Shown piece by piece: positions 15,444 through 24,771 of a stretch of 64,000 nucleotides of DNA (positions are counted from its first letter, which is position 1; each line of letters opens with the position of its first letter). The notes under the pieces are model-generated. The model saw only the letters and a list, made by a program, of their open reading frames with translations. It made no database searches and had not been told where the DNA came from. This DNA is from Clostridium chrysemydis. Its GTDB lineage: Bacteria > Bacillota > Clostridia > Clostridiales > Clostridiaceae. Both the position numbers and the translations under genes were made by a program. The stretch lies in contig NZ_JADEKP010000006.1 in the NCBI RefSeq assembly GCF_015234215.1, positions 1-64,000 of the forward strand, read 5' to 3'.

Positions 15444-16520
15444 TTATTTTAACTTTAAAATATCTTCTATATTCCCTAATAAATCTTTTAAATCATCCAT
15501 ACTACAATCTGCCATATGAGCTATTCTAAAAGTCTTTTCCTTTAAAGAACCATATCCATTTGATATAGTATATCCTCTATTACCCAGTTCTTTATTAAGT
15601 TCTGCTACACTTATACCTCTAGTATTTTTAATAGTTGTAAGAGTATTTGATAAATTGTTTTCGTCTGCAAATAATTCAAAATACTTTCTTCCCCATTCCC
15701 TTACGTATTCAGCCATAGCTATATGCCTGTCAAACCTATTTTGAAGACCTTCTTTATTTAAAATATAATCAAGCTGATAATCTAGAGCGAACATATGTGA
15801 TAAAGATGGTGTTGACGGATATTGATAATCCTTCTTTTGGATGTATTTATATAGAGTTAATAGGTCTAAATAGTATCCCCTATTTGGTACCTTTTCAGCT
15901 CTTTCTTTTGCTTTGTTTGAGAATGTGCAAATTGAAAGCCCTGGAGGAAGTCCTATAGCCTTTTGAGTAGATGTTATTAAGATATCTATATTACATTTAT
16001 CTACTTCTATTTTAGTTCCAACAGCTGAACTTACAGCATCAACTACAAATACCACATCTTTATACTTTTTAACGACTTCGCCTATCTCTTCTATAGGGTT
16101 CATAATTCCTGTAGAAGTTTCGTTGTGAGTTATAGTAATTAAATCATACTCACCAGTTTTTAATACACTATCTACTTTTTCAACATCTACAGCTTGACCC
16201 ATTTCAAATTCAAATAAATCAGCTTTTACATTATTAGATATTGCCATTTCATAAAATCTTTTCCCAAAAGCACCTACTGAAAAAATAGCTGCCTTTTTTA
16301 AAGTACACGATCTAACTGCCCCTTCCATCAAACCGCTACCCGAAGTTGTTGAAAGTAATATCTCACTATCTGTAAAAAATATCTTTCTTAAATTATCACT
16401 TATTCTTCTTTGAATTATAGAAGCATCTTTGCTCCTGTGCCCTATCATAGGCTCTGCCATCTTTTGAAGCACGTCAGGCCTTACTTCTACAGGCCCTGGT
16501 ATAAATAACTTTTTGTGCAT
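15444..16520 (-). CDS. serC: Class V aminotransferase, probable phosphoserine aminotransferase, 358 aa
   Basis: This PLP enzyme probably transfers an amino group to 3-phosphohydroxypyruvate. It starts KLFIPGPVEVRPDVL and has the PLP-binding TTSGSGLMEGAVR loop, the VVDAVSS strand carrying the ring-stacking Asp, and the Schiff-base lysine in STQKAIGLPPG. The sequence is of the alanine-glyoxylate/SerC-like subgroup found next to serA in clostridia rather than classical SerC, so the substrate assignment relies on the neighbourhood. It is the first gene of the cluster and has a GGGAGGGG ribosome-binding site. No T-box motif was found in its 270-base upstream region. Confidence 0.82.
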   Translation of the reverse strand: MHKKLFIPGPVEVRPDVLQKMAEPMIGHRSKDASIIQRRISDNLRKIFFTDSEILLSTTSGSGLMEGAVRSCTLKKAAIFSVGAFGKRFYEMAISNNVKADLFEFEMGQAVDVEKVDSVLKTGEYDLITITHNETSTGIMNPIEEIGEVVKKYKDVVFVVDAVSSAVGTKIEVDKCNIDILITSTQKAIGLPPGLSICTFSNKAKERAEKVPNRGYYLDLLTLYKYIQKKDYQYPSTPSLSHMFALDYQLDYILNKEGLQNRFDRHIAMAEYVREWGRKYFELFADENNLSNTLTTIKNTRGISVAELNKELGNRGYTISNGYGSLKEKTFRIAHMADCSMDDLKDLLGNIEDILKLK

Positions 16521-16734
16521 TTAAACCCCTCCCAAATTTTTACGCTTATTAATTGTTAAAATTGATTTTACTACTATATTACTTTTTTTACAAATATTTT
16601 TACATCTACTTTAATTATATACACACCACTTGAAAAAATGTTTCTATTTTACGGACAAAGCTTATTATCTTAAAGAAAATATAGATAAACCATAATACTT
16701 TTGCTTATATTCTTTTTAATATACTGTATAAAAA

Positions 16735-16770
16735 AAGAAAAGCCTCTATATTAATAGAGACTTTTCTTTT
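16735..16770 (-). terminator. Terminator after gadB
   Basis: AAGTCTCTATT and ATAGAGGCTT arms on the minus strand are followed by TTTCTTTTTTT. It lies about 30 bases after the gadB stop. Confidence 0.85.
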
Positions 16771-16796
16771 CATTGATTGAAAGGAAAACTTTTATT

Positions 16797-18197
16797 TTAA
16801 TGAGTGAATCCATAAGATTCTTTTCTTGGGTCAGCTTTTAAAATACGTGCTTCGTTTAAATCTTTTATAGCAGTATTTAAATCAATAACTAATTGTTCTG
16901 CCATATTGTGTCCAAGGTCTGCACGACATACGAAACGTTGGATTATTGTTTCTTGTAAATTAGCTGGTAGAGGGTAAGCTGGTACTTGCCATCCTTTCAT
17001 TAATAATCTGTCTGATAGATCGTATAATGTCCAGTCAACATTTGCATCATCTTTTAATTTATAACATACGATAGGTAAATTTGAACCGTCATTATAAATT
17101 TCAAATAATCCTGTTTTTTCAAGTTCTTTAGATAAGAACATAGCTACATCTCTAGTTCTTTCATGTATTTTTTTATATCCATCAAATCCAAATCTTACGA
17201 AGTTATAGTATTGACCTATAATTTGACTTGCACTTCTTGAGAAGTTAATTGCCATAGTTGGCATTTTTCCTCCTAAGTAACTTACTTCAAATATTAATTC
17301 TTTAGGTAAGTATTCTTCATCTTTCCAAAGAACCCAACCTATACCTGGATATACTAAACCGTATTTATGTCCTGAAGTACTTATTGATACTACGTTTTCT
17401 AATTTAAAATCCCAAACTAAGTCTGGAGTAACAAATGGTGCATATAATCCACCTGAAGCTGCATCAACGTGAATTGGAACACTTAATTTTGCAGTTTTGT
17501 TGTATTCTCCAATTACTTTATCTAAAGCTTTTATATCATCATATCTTCCTGTATATGTTATACCAAGTATTCCAACTATACCGATTGTATATTCATCAAC
17601 ATAATCTAAAACTTTACTTGCATCTAAGTATCTCATATCTTTTTCCATTGGTACTGTTCTCATTTCTATGTCCCAATATACACAGAATTTTTCCCAGCAA
17701 ACTTGATATCCTGAAGATATTACAAGGTTTGGTTTTTTAGCATTTACATCTATTCCTAATTTTTCTGCTCTGTTTCTCCATCTGAATTTCATAGCCATAC
17801 CACCAAGCATACATGCTTCTGATGATCCAACTGTTGAAGTTCCCATAAATTTTTTATCTTCTGGTGCGTGCCATAAATCAGCTATAATATTTACGCATCT
17901 ATTTTCTATTTCAGTTGTTTGAGGATATTCTGACTTATCTATAGCATTTTTTTCTAATGTTTCTGACATTAACTTAGTAGCCTCTGGCTCCATGTAAGTT
18001 TGGCAAAAAGTTGCTAAATTCATTCTAGCATTACCCTCATCCATTAATTCGTCTTTAACTAATCTGTATGATACTCTTGGTTCTAATGATCCTTTTGGCA
18101 TCTTATATTTTGGTAAATCAACATCTTCTTCTAATGTACCAAAAATAGGTGTCCTATAAGTGTCTTTTAATTCTCTATTTTCTTTACTAAATAACAT
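16797..18197 (-). CDS. gadB: Glutamate decarboxylase, 466 aa
   Basis: The cytoplasmic PLP enzyme converts glutamate to GABA and CO2 and consumes a proton. Length and motifs match E. coli GadB: HVDAASGG with the PLP Asp, and the Schiff-base lysine Lys278 in SGHKYG. The protein ends in GFTH. In E. coli a C-terminal histidine plugs the active site at neutral pH, and the terminal His466 here suggests the same pH switch. It follows gadC with an 82-base gap and no terminator between them, so they form an operon read from the gadC promoter. A strong terminator follows. Confidence 0.96.
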   Translation of the reverse strand: MLFSKENRELKDTYRTPIFGTLEEDVDLPKYKMPKGSLEPRVSYRLVKDELMDEGNARMNLATFCQTYMEPEATKLMSETLEKNAIDKSEYPQTTEIENRCVNIIADLWHAPEDKKFMGTSTVGSSEACMLGGMAMKFRWRNRAEKLGIDVNAKKPNLVISSGYQVCWEKFCVYWDIEMRTVPMEKDMRYLDASKVLDYVDEYTIGIVGILGITYTGRYDDIKALDKVIGEYNKTAKLSVPIHVDAASGGLYAPFVTPDLVWDFKLENVVSISTSGHKYGLVYPGIGWVLWKDEEYLPKELIFEVSYLGGKMPTMAINFSRSASQIIGQYYNFVRFGFDGYKKIHERTRDVAMFLSKELEKTGLFEIYNDGSNLPIVCYKLKDDANVDWTLYDLSDRLLMKGWQVPAYPLPANLQETIIQRFVCRADLGHNMAEQLVIDLNTAIKDLNEARILKADPRKESYGFTH

Positions 18198-18279
18198 AGT
18201 AAAACCTCCCTAAAATTAATATATTTCATATTCATCTAAAAGATTAATTTAAAATTTCTCTTATAGGTAAACAAATTAT

Positions 18280-19908
18280 CTAATTATTGTTTTTATTATC
18301 TGTATTTATTTTATTTACACTAACATTATTTTCATGATTTATGCTATCATCTTGATTCATATAATCTTCAGGTTCTGGCATAATTCTGTGTTGTCCTCTT
18401 GCAATTGGAGGAACAAATTTATTTACTTCATCACTTGTCATAACTTCTGGTTCTTTTACTTTTTTATGAGCTGATTTATCGTGAACTGCATAAATTGCAA
18501 ATGGTATTATTAATACTACGATAAATCCAACTATTAATATTGCTTCGTATTCTTTTGCACTTGAACCACTTAAAGATGATGGTGGTACGAAAGAAATTAC
18601 AAATGCGATTATTGACATAACAAAACCGACGATTGAGATTATCATTTTTACTACTGTACCGCCTGGTACTTGGTAAGCTCTTTTTAAATCTTTTTCTTTT
18701 AATACTAATTTAAAATATGCAATAAAGAATAAGAAATAAGTAATTAAGTAAACAACAACTGTAAGTGACATAGCAGTTAGGAATGAAACGTTGTTTCCTC
18801 CACCTCCGAAAGTTAGAAGTGCTGCCCAAATTGTTACTATGATACCTTGTACCATAATTAATGGTGTAGGTACATCGTGTTTATTTACTTTTTTAAATAC
18901 TGCAGGTAATATACCTTTTTGAGCTGCAACGTACATACCTCTTGAAGGTCCTACAACCCAAGCACTAACTTCTGCACTAACTCCGACAGCTATTAATAAT
19001 GCAATTATTTTAACTATCCAATCACCATTTGGTGTAAAGTGAGCTACTAAAGCTTGGAATGTTTGTATAACTCCTGAACTTAAGTTTAATTGTTCTTTTG
19101 GTATTACTGCTGCTACTGAAAGACCACCGATTGTGTCTAAAACTATTGCACAAACAACTAATATAATCATAGCTAATGGGTAATCCCTTTTAGGATTTTT
19201 CATTTCATTAGCGTGAGTTGCTGAAGCTTCAACTCCCATATAAGCTAGTATAAATGATACGAATACTACCATTGTGTTTAATTTAGTAAAGTCTGGGAAA
19301 AATGTTTCTGCACTAATTTTAACGTTAAGTGGGTTACCTTGAACAATATATGCAATTGCTAATCCAAATAAAATTACTGATGGAACTACGATACCTATTA
19401 TAAATCCGACTTGTGCTATTTTAGCTGTATATTTTGTTCCTGCTAACTGTGTGAAAGTTAAAATCCAAAATACTACTAAAACACCAATAAATTTTATAGT
19501 TGGATCTGTATTAAGTGCTGGAAAATCTAAAACATATGACAATGCACCTAAAATGAAATATAACATTGTTATAAATCCTATTGAAATTTCAAAGAATTGA
19601 AATGCTATCGCTGCAAATCCATATTTTTCTCCTAAAGTATTTCCAACCCAAGCAAATACACCACCTGTTTGCCAACCATCTACTGTTGCCATTTCAGCGG
19701 CACATAATGCAACTGGTATAAACCATAAAAATCCACCTGCTAGAAGATAAAACACTAAGCTAAATCCTGATGTTGCAAATGTTGGATATTCATATGCTGC
19801 CATAACCATTGATGCTGTCATAGCGAAGAATCCAAATAAAGTTAAATTCTTTTTAGAAGCACCCGGTGGAGTTAATGGCACACTTTTATTTTTTGATCCA
19901 TTATCCAT
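18280..19908 (-). CDS. gadC: Glutamate/GABA antiporter, 542 aa
   Basis: This inner-membrane APC-superfamily exchanger imports glutamate and exports GABA. About twelve membrane segments lie between residues 25 and 490, starting with LFGFFAMTASMVMAAYEYPT. A hydrophilic C-terminal tail of about 60 residues follows. In E. coli GadC the tail closes the channel at neutral pH, and the tail here has similar charged and His residues (RGQHRIMPEPEDYMNQDD) but an added Asn-rich end. The ATG at 19908 lies ten bases after AAAGGA; the TTG at 19917 is too close to the box and was rejected. A good promoter lies 40 bases upstream. Confidence 0.94.
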   Translation of the reverse strand: MDNGSKNKSVPLTPPGASKKNLTLFGFFAMTASMVMAAYEYPTFATSGFSLVFYLLAGGFLWFIPVALCAAEMATVDGWQTGGVFAWVGNTLGEKYGFAAIAFQFFEISIGFITMLYFILGALSYVLDFPALNTDPTIKFIGVLVVFWILTFTQLAGTKYTAKIAQVGFIIGIVVPSVILFGLAIAYIVQGNPLNVKISAETFFPDFTKLNTMVVFVSFILAYMGVEASATHANEMKNPKRDYPLAMIILVVCAIVLDTIGGLSVAAVIPKEQLNLSSGVIQTFQALVAHFTPNGDWIVKIIALLIAVGVSAEVSAWVVGPSRGMYVAAQKGILPAVFKKVNKHDVPTPLIMVQGIIVTIWAALLTFGGGGNNVSFLTAMSLTVVVYLITYFLFFIAYFKLVLKEKDLKRAYQVPGGTVVKMIISIVGFVMSIIAFVISFVPPSSLSGSSAKEYEAILIVGFIVVLIIPFAIYAVHDKSAHKKVKEPEVMTSDEVNKFVPPIARGQHRIMPEPEDYMNQDDSINHENNVSVNKINTDNKNNN

Positions 19909-19944
19909 TTTTATCAAATCCTTTCAATGTTTGTTTATAACCCA

Positions 19945-19973
19945 AGTATATCAATGCCATTTTTTAGTGTAAA
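19945..19973 (-). promoter_or_regulatory. Promoter of gadC-gadB
   Basis: On the minus strand TTTACA (19968-19973), a 17-base spacer and TATACT (19945-19950). The 5' untranslated region would be about 30 bases. Confidence 0.7.
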
Positions 19974-20047
19974 TCCACATATTTTGCTATAAAACCATAT
20001 TAATATTCAAATTTAACCTTTAACTTAACTTATATACCTAAAGATAG

Positions 20048-20125
20048 CCTAAGATACCTTAATCTTAGTTTTACTAACTTTTTCTAAATATAAAATACAG
20101 AGATTAAGCTTAATCTCTGTATTTT
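20048..20125. repeat. Hairpin-rich spacer between amt and gadC, with 34-base palindrome
   Basis: The 500-base gap 19909-20419 has no gene. It holds a CTAAGAT/ATCTTAG hairpin around 20049-20068 and a perfect palindrome centred on AAGCTT that covers 20092-20125, with half-site AAAATACAGAGATTAAG. The palindrome could be a hairpin at the end of an unseen small RNA, or a protein site. Its relation to gadC, whose start is about 200 bases away, is unknown. Confidence 0.6.
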
Positions 20126-20363
20126 CAAGGGCTAAGGCCTATTTTTTTAACTTTTTCTATATTTGTAAATTTTGCTAAACATAGTAATATAGCCATTTAA
20201 CGTATATTTTAATTGCATATACAAACACTTATTACATTAAATCTGCGTTTATTATTTCAAAAACTTCAATTTCTTTACATATTGATGGTTTTAAGTATAT
20301 TTTGATAACATTCTTCATACATTTGTTCTATTTTTTTCCTTTAGTTAATTAATTTAATAAAAA

Positions 20364-20401
20364 AAGCTTTCAAAATGCTAAGTTTAGCATTTTGAAAGCT
20401 T
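20364..20401 (-). terminator. Terminator of the ammonium transporter gene
   Basis: An 18-bp perfect stem (AAGCTTTCAAAATGCTAA) with a two-base loop, followed by a T run on the minus strand, just after the amt stop. Confidence 0.9.
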
Positions 20402-20419
20402 AAATTTAAATTCTTTGTT

Positions 20420-21631
20420 TTATTCCCAGTAAGCATCTTCACCAAGCAAAGTGTTATCAAGACCTCTTAATTGTTCTTTTTCAGTTGCTCTTATAGGATA
20501 GATACTATCTATAACTTTTAGTATTATCATAGTCACAACAAAAGAGTATATTGCAACTATTAATACGCCAAGTATTTGTATAAACATTTGATGCATACCA
20601 CCATCTACTGTATTTACTGCTACAGATGCAAAGATACCAACTAAAATACTTCCAGTTAAGCCTCCCATACCGTGAACACCCCAAACATCTAGCGCATCAT
20701 CCCATTTCATTTTTCTTCTTACTGCTATACTTACAAAACTAACTATAGGTCCTATAATACCTATAATAACTGCAGCTTTAGGGTCTACATATCCAGCGCA
20801 AGGAGTTATAGTTGCAAGACCTGCAACTGCACCAGTTAATAAGTCTACAAATTTTAATTTTTTATTTATAGTTACTGATATTATAGTCCAAACTATCATT
20901 CCAACAGATGCAGCTATTGCTGTATTTACAAAGGCTGCTGCTGCAATTTTATCTGCTGCAAGAGAGCCTCCTGCATTGAATCCAAACCATCCAAACCATA
21001 ACAGTCCAGTACCTATTGCAACTATTACTAAGTTATTAGGATCTAAGTTTTCACCTTTTTTTATAACTCTTTTTCCTAGATAAATTACAGATGCTAATGC
21101 ACCAAATCCTGCACTTACGTGTATTACTGTTCCTCCTGCAAAATCTATAAATCCTAACTTTTCTAAAAATCCTCCACCCCAAATCCAGTGGCATACTGGT
21201 ATATAAATAAGAATAGTCCAAGCTATCAATATTAATATATACCCTTTTAGATTTAATCTATCTGCAAATGCTCCTGTCATTAAAGGTGCTGTTATTATAG
21301 CAAACATCAATTGATACGCAAAAAACATAACAAACGGTATTGTTGCACCATAACTTGGGTTTGGTGCAAGTCCTACTGAATTCATGCCAAAAAACTGACT
21401 AATGCTTCCTATAATACCAGCGTGATCTGTTCCATAAGCTAAACTAAATCCTCCAAATATCCATATGATTGTTACAATTCCCATAGAAATAAAACTCTGC
21501 ATCATCATAACTAATACATTTTTCTTTCTAACAAGGCCTCCATAAAATAAAGCAAGACCTGGTGTCATTAAACATACCATAGCGGTACATATAATCATAA
21601 ATGCCGTGTTACCACTATTTATCGCTCCCAT
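20420..21631 (-). CDS. amt: Ammonium transporter, Amt family, 403 aa
   Basis: This trimeric membrane channel moves ammonium/ammonia. Eleven membrane segments, the family start MICTAMVCLMTPGLALFYGG and the paired pore histidines His171 (GTVIHVSAG) and His320 (WGVHGMGG) are present. The C-terminal tail is normal. Amt genes are usually followed by a PII (glnK) gene; none is here, so control by GlnK would have to come from elsewhere. Its place between gadC and the glutaminase gene suggests that it handles ammonia released by glutaminase. The ATG follows GAGGAG. Confidence 0.93.
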   Translation of the reverse strand: MGAINSGNTAFMIICTAMVCLMTPGLALFYGGLVRKKNVLVMMMQSFISMGIVTIIWIFGGFSLAYGTDHAGIIGSISQFFGMNSVGLAPNPSYGATIPFVMFFAYQLMFAIITAPLMTGAFADRLNLKGYILILIAWTILIYIPVCHWIWGGGFLEKLGFIDFAGGTVIHVSAGFGALASVIYLGKRVIKKGENLDPNNLVIVAIGTGLLWFGWFGFNAGGSLAADKIAAAAFVNTAIAASVGMIVWTIISVTINKKLKFVDLLTGAVAGLATITPCAGYVDPKAAVIIGIIGPIVSFVSIAVRRKMKWDDALDVWGVHGMGGLTGSILVGIFASVAVNTVDGGMHQMFIQILGVLIVAIYSFVVTMIILKVIDSIYPIRATEKEQLRGLDNTLLGEDAYWE

Positions 21632-22040
21632 AATAAAAAAACTCCTCTCTATATAATTTCTTTTTTATTTTATATCTAATATGTATTTTTTTGGGTACAT
21701 ATTATGTTTTTTTACATTTAAATTACATACTTTACATTAATACCATATTAATTAACTATTTTTTCTTGTTTTAATGCATTGCTAACTTGAAAAGTACTTT
21801 TTTTATTTTAAATTTCTATTAAGTCTTCTTATTTAGCCTATTTATTTTCCACTTTATTCAATTATATTGATTTATTTTACAATTAAATCTATCAATTACC
21901 ATATAATTAACTAAACTTTTAACCTTTGGTCTAAAACTGTTATTTTTTGTTATATTATTCATATTAAGTTAACTGTTTAGAGATTTTATAAGTGCTATCC
22001 TGTAATTAAAGAATAAATTTAATTTTATGAGGTGATTTTG
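21632..22040. other. Divergent intergenic region between amt and glsA
   Basis: This 409-base AT-rich spacer has no gene. An imperfect inverted repeat AATATGTA/TACATATT (about 21679-21708) lies roughly 50 bases upstream of the amt start and may be an operator. I looked for GlnR-type TGTNA-N7-TNACA sites and found no convincing match. Promoters for both divergent genes must be here but cannot be assigned securely. Confidence 0.4.
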
Positions 22041-22964
22041 ATGATTGATAATTTAAATAAGCTAGTAGAAAAAAATAAGGCTTTTATAAAAGATGGACAT
22101 GTTGCAACTTATATTCCAGCTTTAGCTAAAGTTGATCCTAACCAACTAGGAGTTAGCATAGTTGATTTAAAAGAAAATAAAGCTTTTAATGCCGGAGATT
22201 CAAACGTTAGATTTGCTATAGAAAGTATTTCTAAAGTTCCTGTATTAATTCTTGCAATTCTTGATAATGGTTTAGATTTTGTATTTAGTAAAATTGGAAC
22301 TGAACCTACAGGATTTCCTTTTAACTCAATTATGAATATGGAAATTAGACACGGTGAAAAGCCTACTAACCCATTCGTTAATGCTGGTGCGATAGCAACA
22401 AACTCATTAGTGAAAGGAAAAGATTCAGACGAACGTTCAGCTAGAATATTAGACTTTTTCAAAAAAATAATGAATGACTCTAATATAACATTAGACACCG
22501 ATATATATTTATCTGAAAAACGTACTGGAGACGTAAATAGATCTCTTGCTTTCTATATGAAAGGTAATGATATAGCTGATTTCGATGTAGATGATGTTTT
22601 AGATTCTTATTTTAGACAATGCTCAATGCTTGTAACTGCTGAAGGATTAGCTAATATGGGTGCTGTTTTAGCTAACAGAGGTGTTTGCCCTTGGAATAAA
22701 GAACGTCTTTTCGATGAAGAAGTAGCTACAATAGTAAAATCTTTAATGACTTCTTGCGGATTATACGATGAATCTGGTACTTTCTCAGTTCACATAGGGG
22801 TTCCTGCTAAAAGCGGAGTAGGCGGAGGAATATTAGTTGCTGTTCCTAATAAATGTGGTATAGGATTATTTAGTCCTGCATTAGATGTTCCTGGCAACAG
22901 TGTAGCTAGTATGAAGCTTTTAAAAGATTTATGTACTGAATACGAATTAGATATATTTAGATAA
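22041..22964 (+). CDS. glsA: Glutaminase, 307 aa
   Basis: The enzyme hydrolyses glutamine to glutamate and ammonia. The beta-lactamase-like catalytic Ser62-x-x-Lys65 is seen in ESISKVP, and the family motifs NPFVNAGAI and SGVGGGI are present. An earlier GTG at 22032 lies inside the GAGGTG box; the ATG at 22041 has a six-base spacing and was chosen. In E. coli the homologue YbaS works with GadC to give glutamine-dependent acid resistance. The adjacent gadBC and amt genes suggest the same role here. Divergent from amt. Confidence 0.95.
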   Translation: MIDNLNKLVEKNKAFIKDGHVATYIPALAKVDPNQLGVSIVDLKENKAFNAGDSNVRFAIESISKVPVLILAILDNGLDFVFSKIGTEPTGFPFNSIMNMEIRHGEKPTNPFVNAGAIATNSLVKGKDSDERSARILDFFKKIMNDSNITLDTDIYLSEKRTGDVNRSLAFYMKGNDIADFDVDDVLDSYFRQCSMLVTAEGLANMGAVLANRGVCPWNKERLFDEEVATIVKSLMTSCGLYDESGTFSVHIGVPAKSGVGGGILVAVPNKCGIGLFSPALDVPGNSVASMKLLKDLCTEYELDIFR

Positions 22965-22965
22965 T

Positions 22966-23004
22966 AAAAAAAGATGATGAATTTTTAATTCATCATCTTT
23001 TTTT
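22966..23004. terminator. Bidirectional terminator between glsA and the M32 peptidase
   Basis: AAAGATGATGAATT and AATTCATCATCTTT arms with A and T runs on either side serve both convergent genes. Confidence 0.9.
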
Positions 23005-24496
23005 ATTTATATATTTCTAAATATTTATCTTTTAAATAGTCTAAGAAGTATTTAGGGTTTAATTCCTCACCGCTTACTATTTTTATTATTTTGCTAGGTG
23101 AATACATAGCTCCATACTTGTGAACATTATCTTTAAGCCAATCTTTAACACCTAATAACTCTCCATTTTCTATATCTTTATAAATATTTTTATATTCTTT
23201 AGTCATAGTGTATAACATTTGCGCTCCATAAAGATTTCCTAAAGCATAACTTGGGAAGTATCCAAAAGAACCGTCAGACCAATGTATATCTTGAAGAATT
23301 CCTGAATTATCATCAGTTGGTTCTACCCCTAAATATTCTTTATATTTAGAGTTCCACATTTTCTCTACACTGTCTACATCTATATCTCCATTTATAAGTG
23401 CCTTTTCTATTTCATATCTTATAATTATGTGAATACTATAAGTTAATTCATCCGCCTCTGTTCTTATTAAAGAAGGCTCTACGTAATTTATAGCATCGTA
23501 AAAATCCTCAAAACTTATATCACTAAATTCTTCAAATTCGTATTTTGCATAATTTATAAAGTACTTCCAAAACGCCTTACTTCTCCCTATAAGATTTTCA
23601 TAAAATCTTGATTGAGATTCGTGTATACTCATTGATATAGCTGAATCTAAACCTGTTTTTTGCATAGAATCTGGAATATCTTGTTCGTAAATTCCATGCC
23701 CTGCCTCGTGAATGCAACTATAAAGACATGATGTAAAATCATTATTGTAGTTTGTAGTTATTCTAACGTCCTTGTTTCCAAAACCTATAGTAAATGGATG
23801 CGTGCTCTCATCTAATCTACCAAAATCAAAGTCATATCCCATCTTTCTTAAAACAAACTTAGAAAACTTCTCTTGATTTTCTTTTTTAAAATCTCCTACG
23901 AAGAAACTTCTATCTATTTTTTTGTTAGATTTTTTTATTTTAGCTAATATATCTAATATTCCGTCTTTAAGTTCTTTAAATATTTTATCTAGCTTTTCTA
24001 CAGTCATTCCCTCTTCATATTTATCTAAAAGAGTATCGTATGGATTCTTCTCGAAGCCCCAGTATCTTATAAATTCTTTTTGAAATTCTACCATATTTTT
24101 TAGGTGTGGCTTAAATATTTCAAAATCATTTTTTTCTCTTGCTTCTTCCCATGCCCCTTGTGAAAGAGTTGATGCTATAGTAAATTCTCTGTATCTTGTT
24201 TCAGGTATTTTGTTAGTCTCTTCATATTCTTTTCTATAAAGCTTTATCATAGCTTTGTCTATTTCTGAAAGATCTTCGTTATTTCCCGCGAAATAATTTA
24301 AAAGTTCAAACATTTTATCTGAAGTTGTCATCTTAAAAGATTCAGCAGATAAGTGCTCTACGATTTCAGCTCTTTGCTCTATTGCCTTTTTAGGCATCTT
24401 TGTTTGCATATCCCAATACACAACTTCTAAAGCCCTATTAGTAACTGCAATAGATTCAATATATTTTTTTAATTCTTTAAGTTTTTCTTCTCTCAT
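23003..24496 (-). CDS. Carboxypeptidase Taq family (M32) metallopeptidase, 497 aa
   Basis: This cytoplasmic zinc carboxypeptidase removes C-terminal residues. The zinc motif HEAGH is at residues 263-267 and the further ligand is expected in the HESQSRFYEN segment, about 30 residues later. The ends carry the family motifs ALEVVYWDMQTKMP and IHWSDGSFGYFPSYALGNLYGAQ. The length is normal for the family. The start follows a GGAGAG box. The small Cys-rich gene lies just upstream on the same strand and may be cotranscribed. Confidence 0.93.
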   Translation of the reverse strand: MREEKLKELKKYIESIAVTNRALEVVYWDMQTKMPKKAIEQRAEIVEHLSAESFKMTTSDKMFELLNYFAGNNEDLSEIDKAMIKLYRKEYEETNKIPETRYREFTIASTLSQGAWEEAREKNDFEIFKPHLKNMVEFQKEFIRYWGFEKNPYDTLLDKYEEGMTVEKLDKIFKELKDGILDILAKIKKSNKKIDRSFFVGDFKKENQEKFSKFVLRKMGYDFDFGRLDESTHPFTIGFGNKDVRITTNYNNDFTSCLYSCIHEAGHGIYEQDIPDSMQKTGLDSAISMSIHESQSRFYENLIGRSKAFWKYFINYAKYEFEEFSDISFEDFYDAINYVEPSLIRTEADELTYSIHIIIRYEIEKALINGDIDVDSVEKMWNSKYKEYLGVEPTDDNSGILQDIHWSDGSFGYFPSYALGNLYGAQMLYTMTKEYKNIYKDIENGELLGVKDWLKDNVHKYGAMYSPSKIIKIVSGEELNPKYFLDYLKDKYLEIYK

Positions 24497-24516
24497 AATT
24501 TAATGCACTCTCCTTT

Positions 24517-24693
24517 TTACCATTCTGGTCCAAAGTATAAGACTGATTCTGTTTCTCTACAATATTTCGTTATCATGCAAACGCTTAGTTTTCTAGGACA
24601 TTTATAGCAAACACACCCTAAATCTTTTCCGTCACAGTTACCATTCTTAAGTTCTGGACATTCCTTGCAATTAACACCTGTTCCTGCTGCCAT
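24517..24693 (-). CDS. Small Cys-rich protein, 58 aa
   Basis: This short gene has eight cysteines at positions 9, 12, 20, 27, 29, 32, 39 and 45 in 58 residues. It begins MAAGTGVNCKECPELKNGNC and ends LYFGPEW. The Cys spacing suggests a small zinc-ribbon or iron-sulfur protein; it faintly recalls the DUF2769 type, but I cannot confirm that. An AGGAG box lies eight bases before the ATG, supporting a real gene. It ends 20 bases upstream of the M32 peptidase start on the same strand. Function unknown. Confidence 0.8.
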   Translation of the reverse strand: MAAGTGVNCKECPELKNGNCDGKDLGCVCYKCPRKLSVCMITKYCRETESVLYFGPEW

Positions 24694-24771
24694 TTATTTC
24701 ACTCCTAATTTAATCTTTACACTTATTATACCAAATAAAAATTTCCTTATAGTAAAAACATTATTAAATTT

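Noticed and set aside
16521-16734. T-box or amino-acid riboswitch upstream of the serine-synthesis cluster
   Set aside because: No T-box sequence, specifier loop or terminator/antiterminator pair is visible in this region.
21632-22040. GlnR-type nitrogen-control site between amt and glsA
   Set aside because: The best inverted repeat (AATATGTA/TACATATT) does not fit TGTNA-N7-TNACA, so I only report it as a possible operator.
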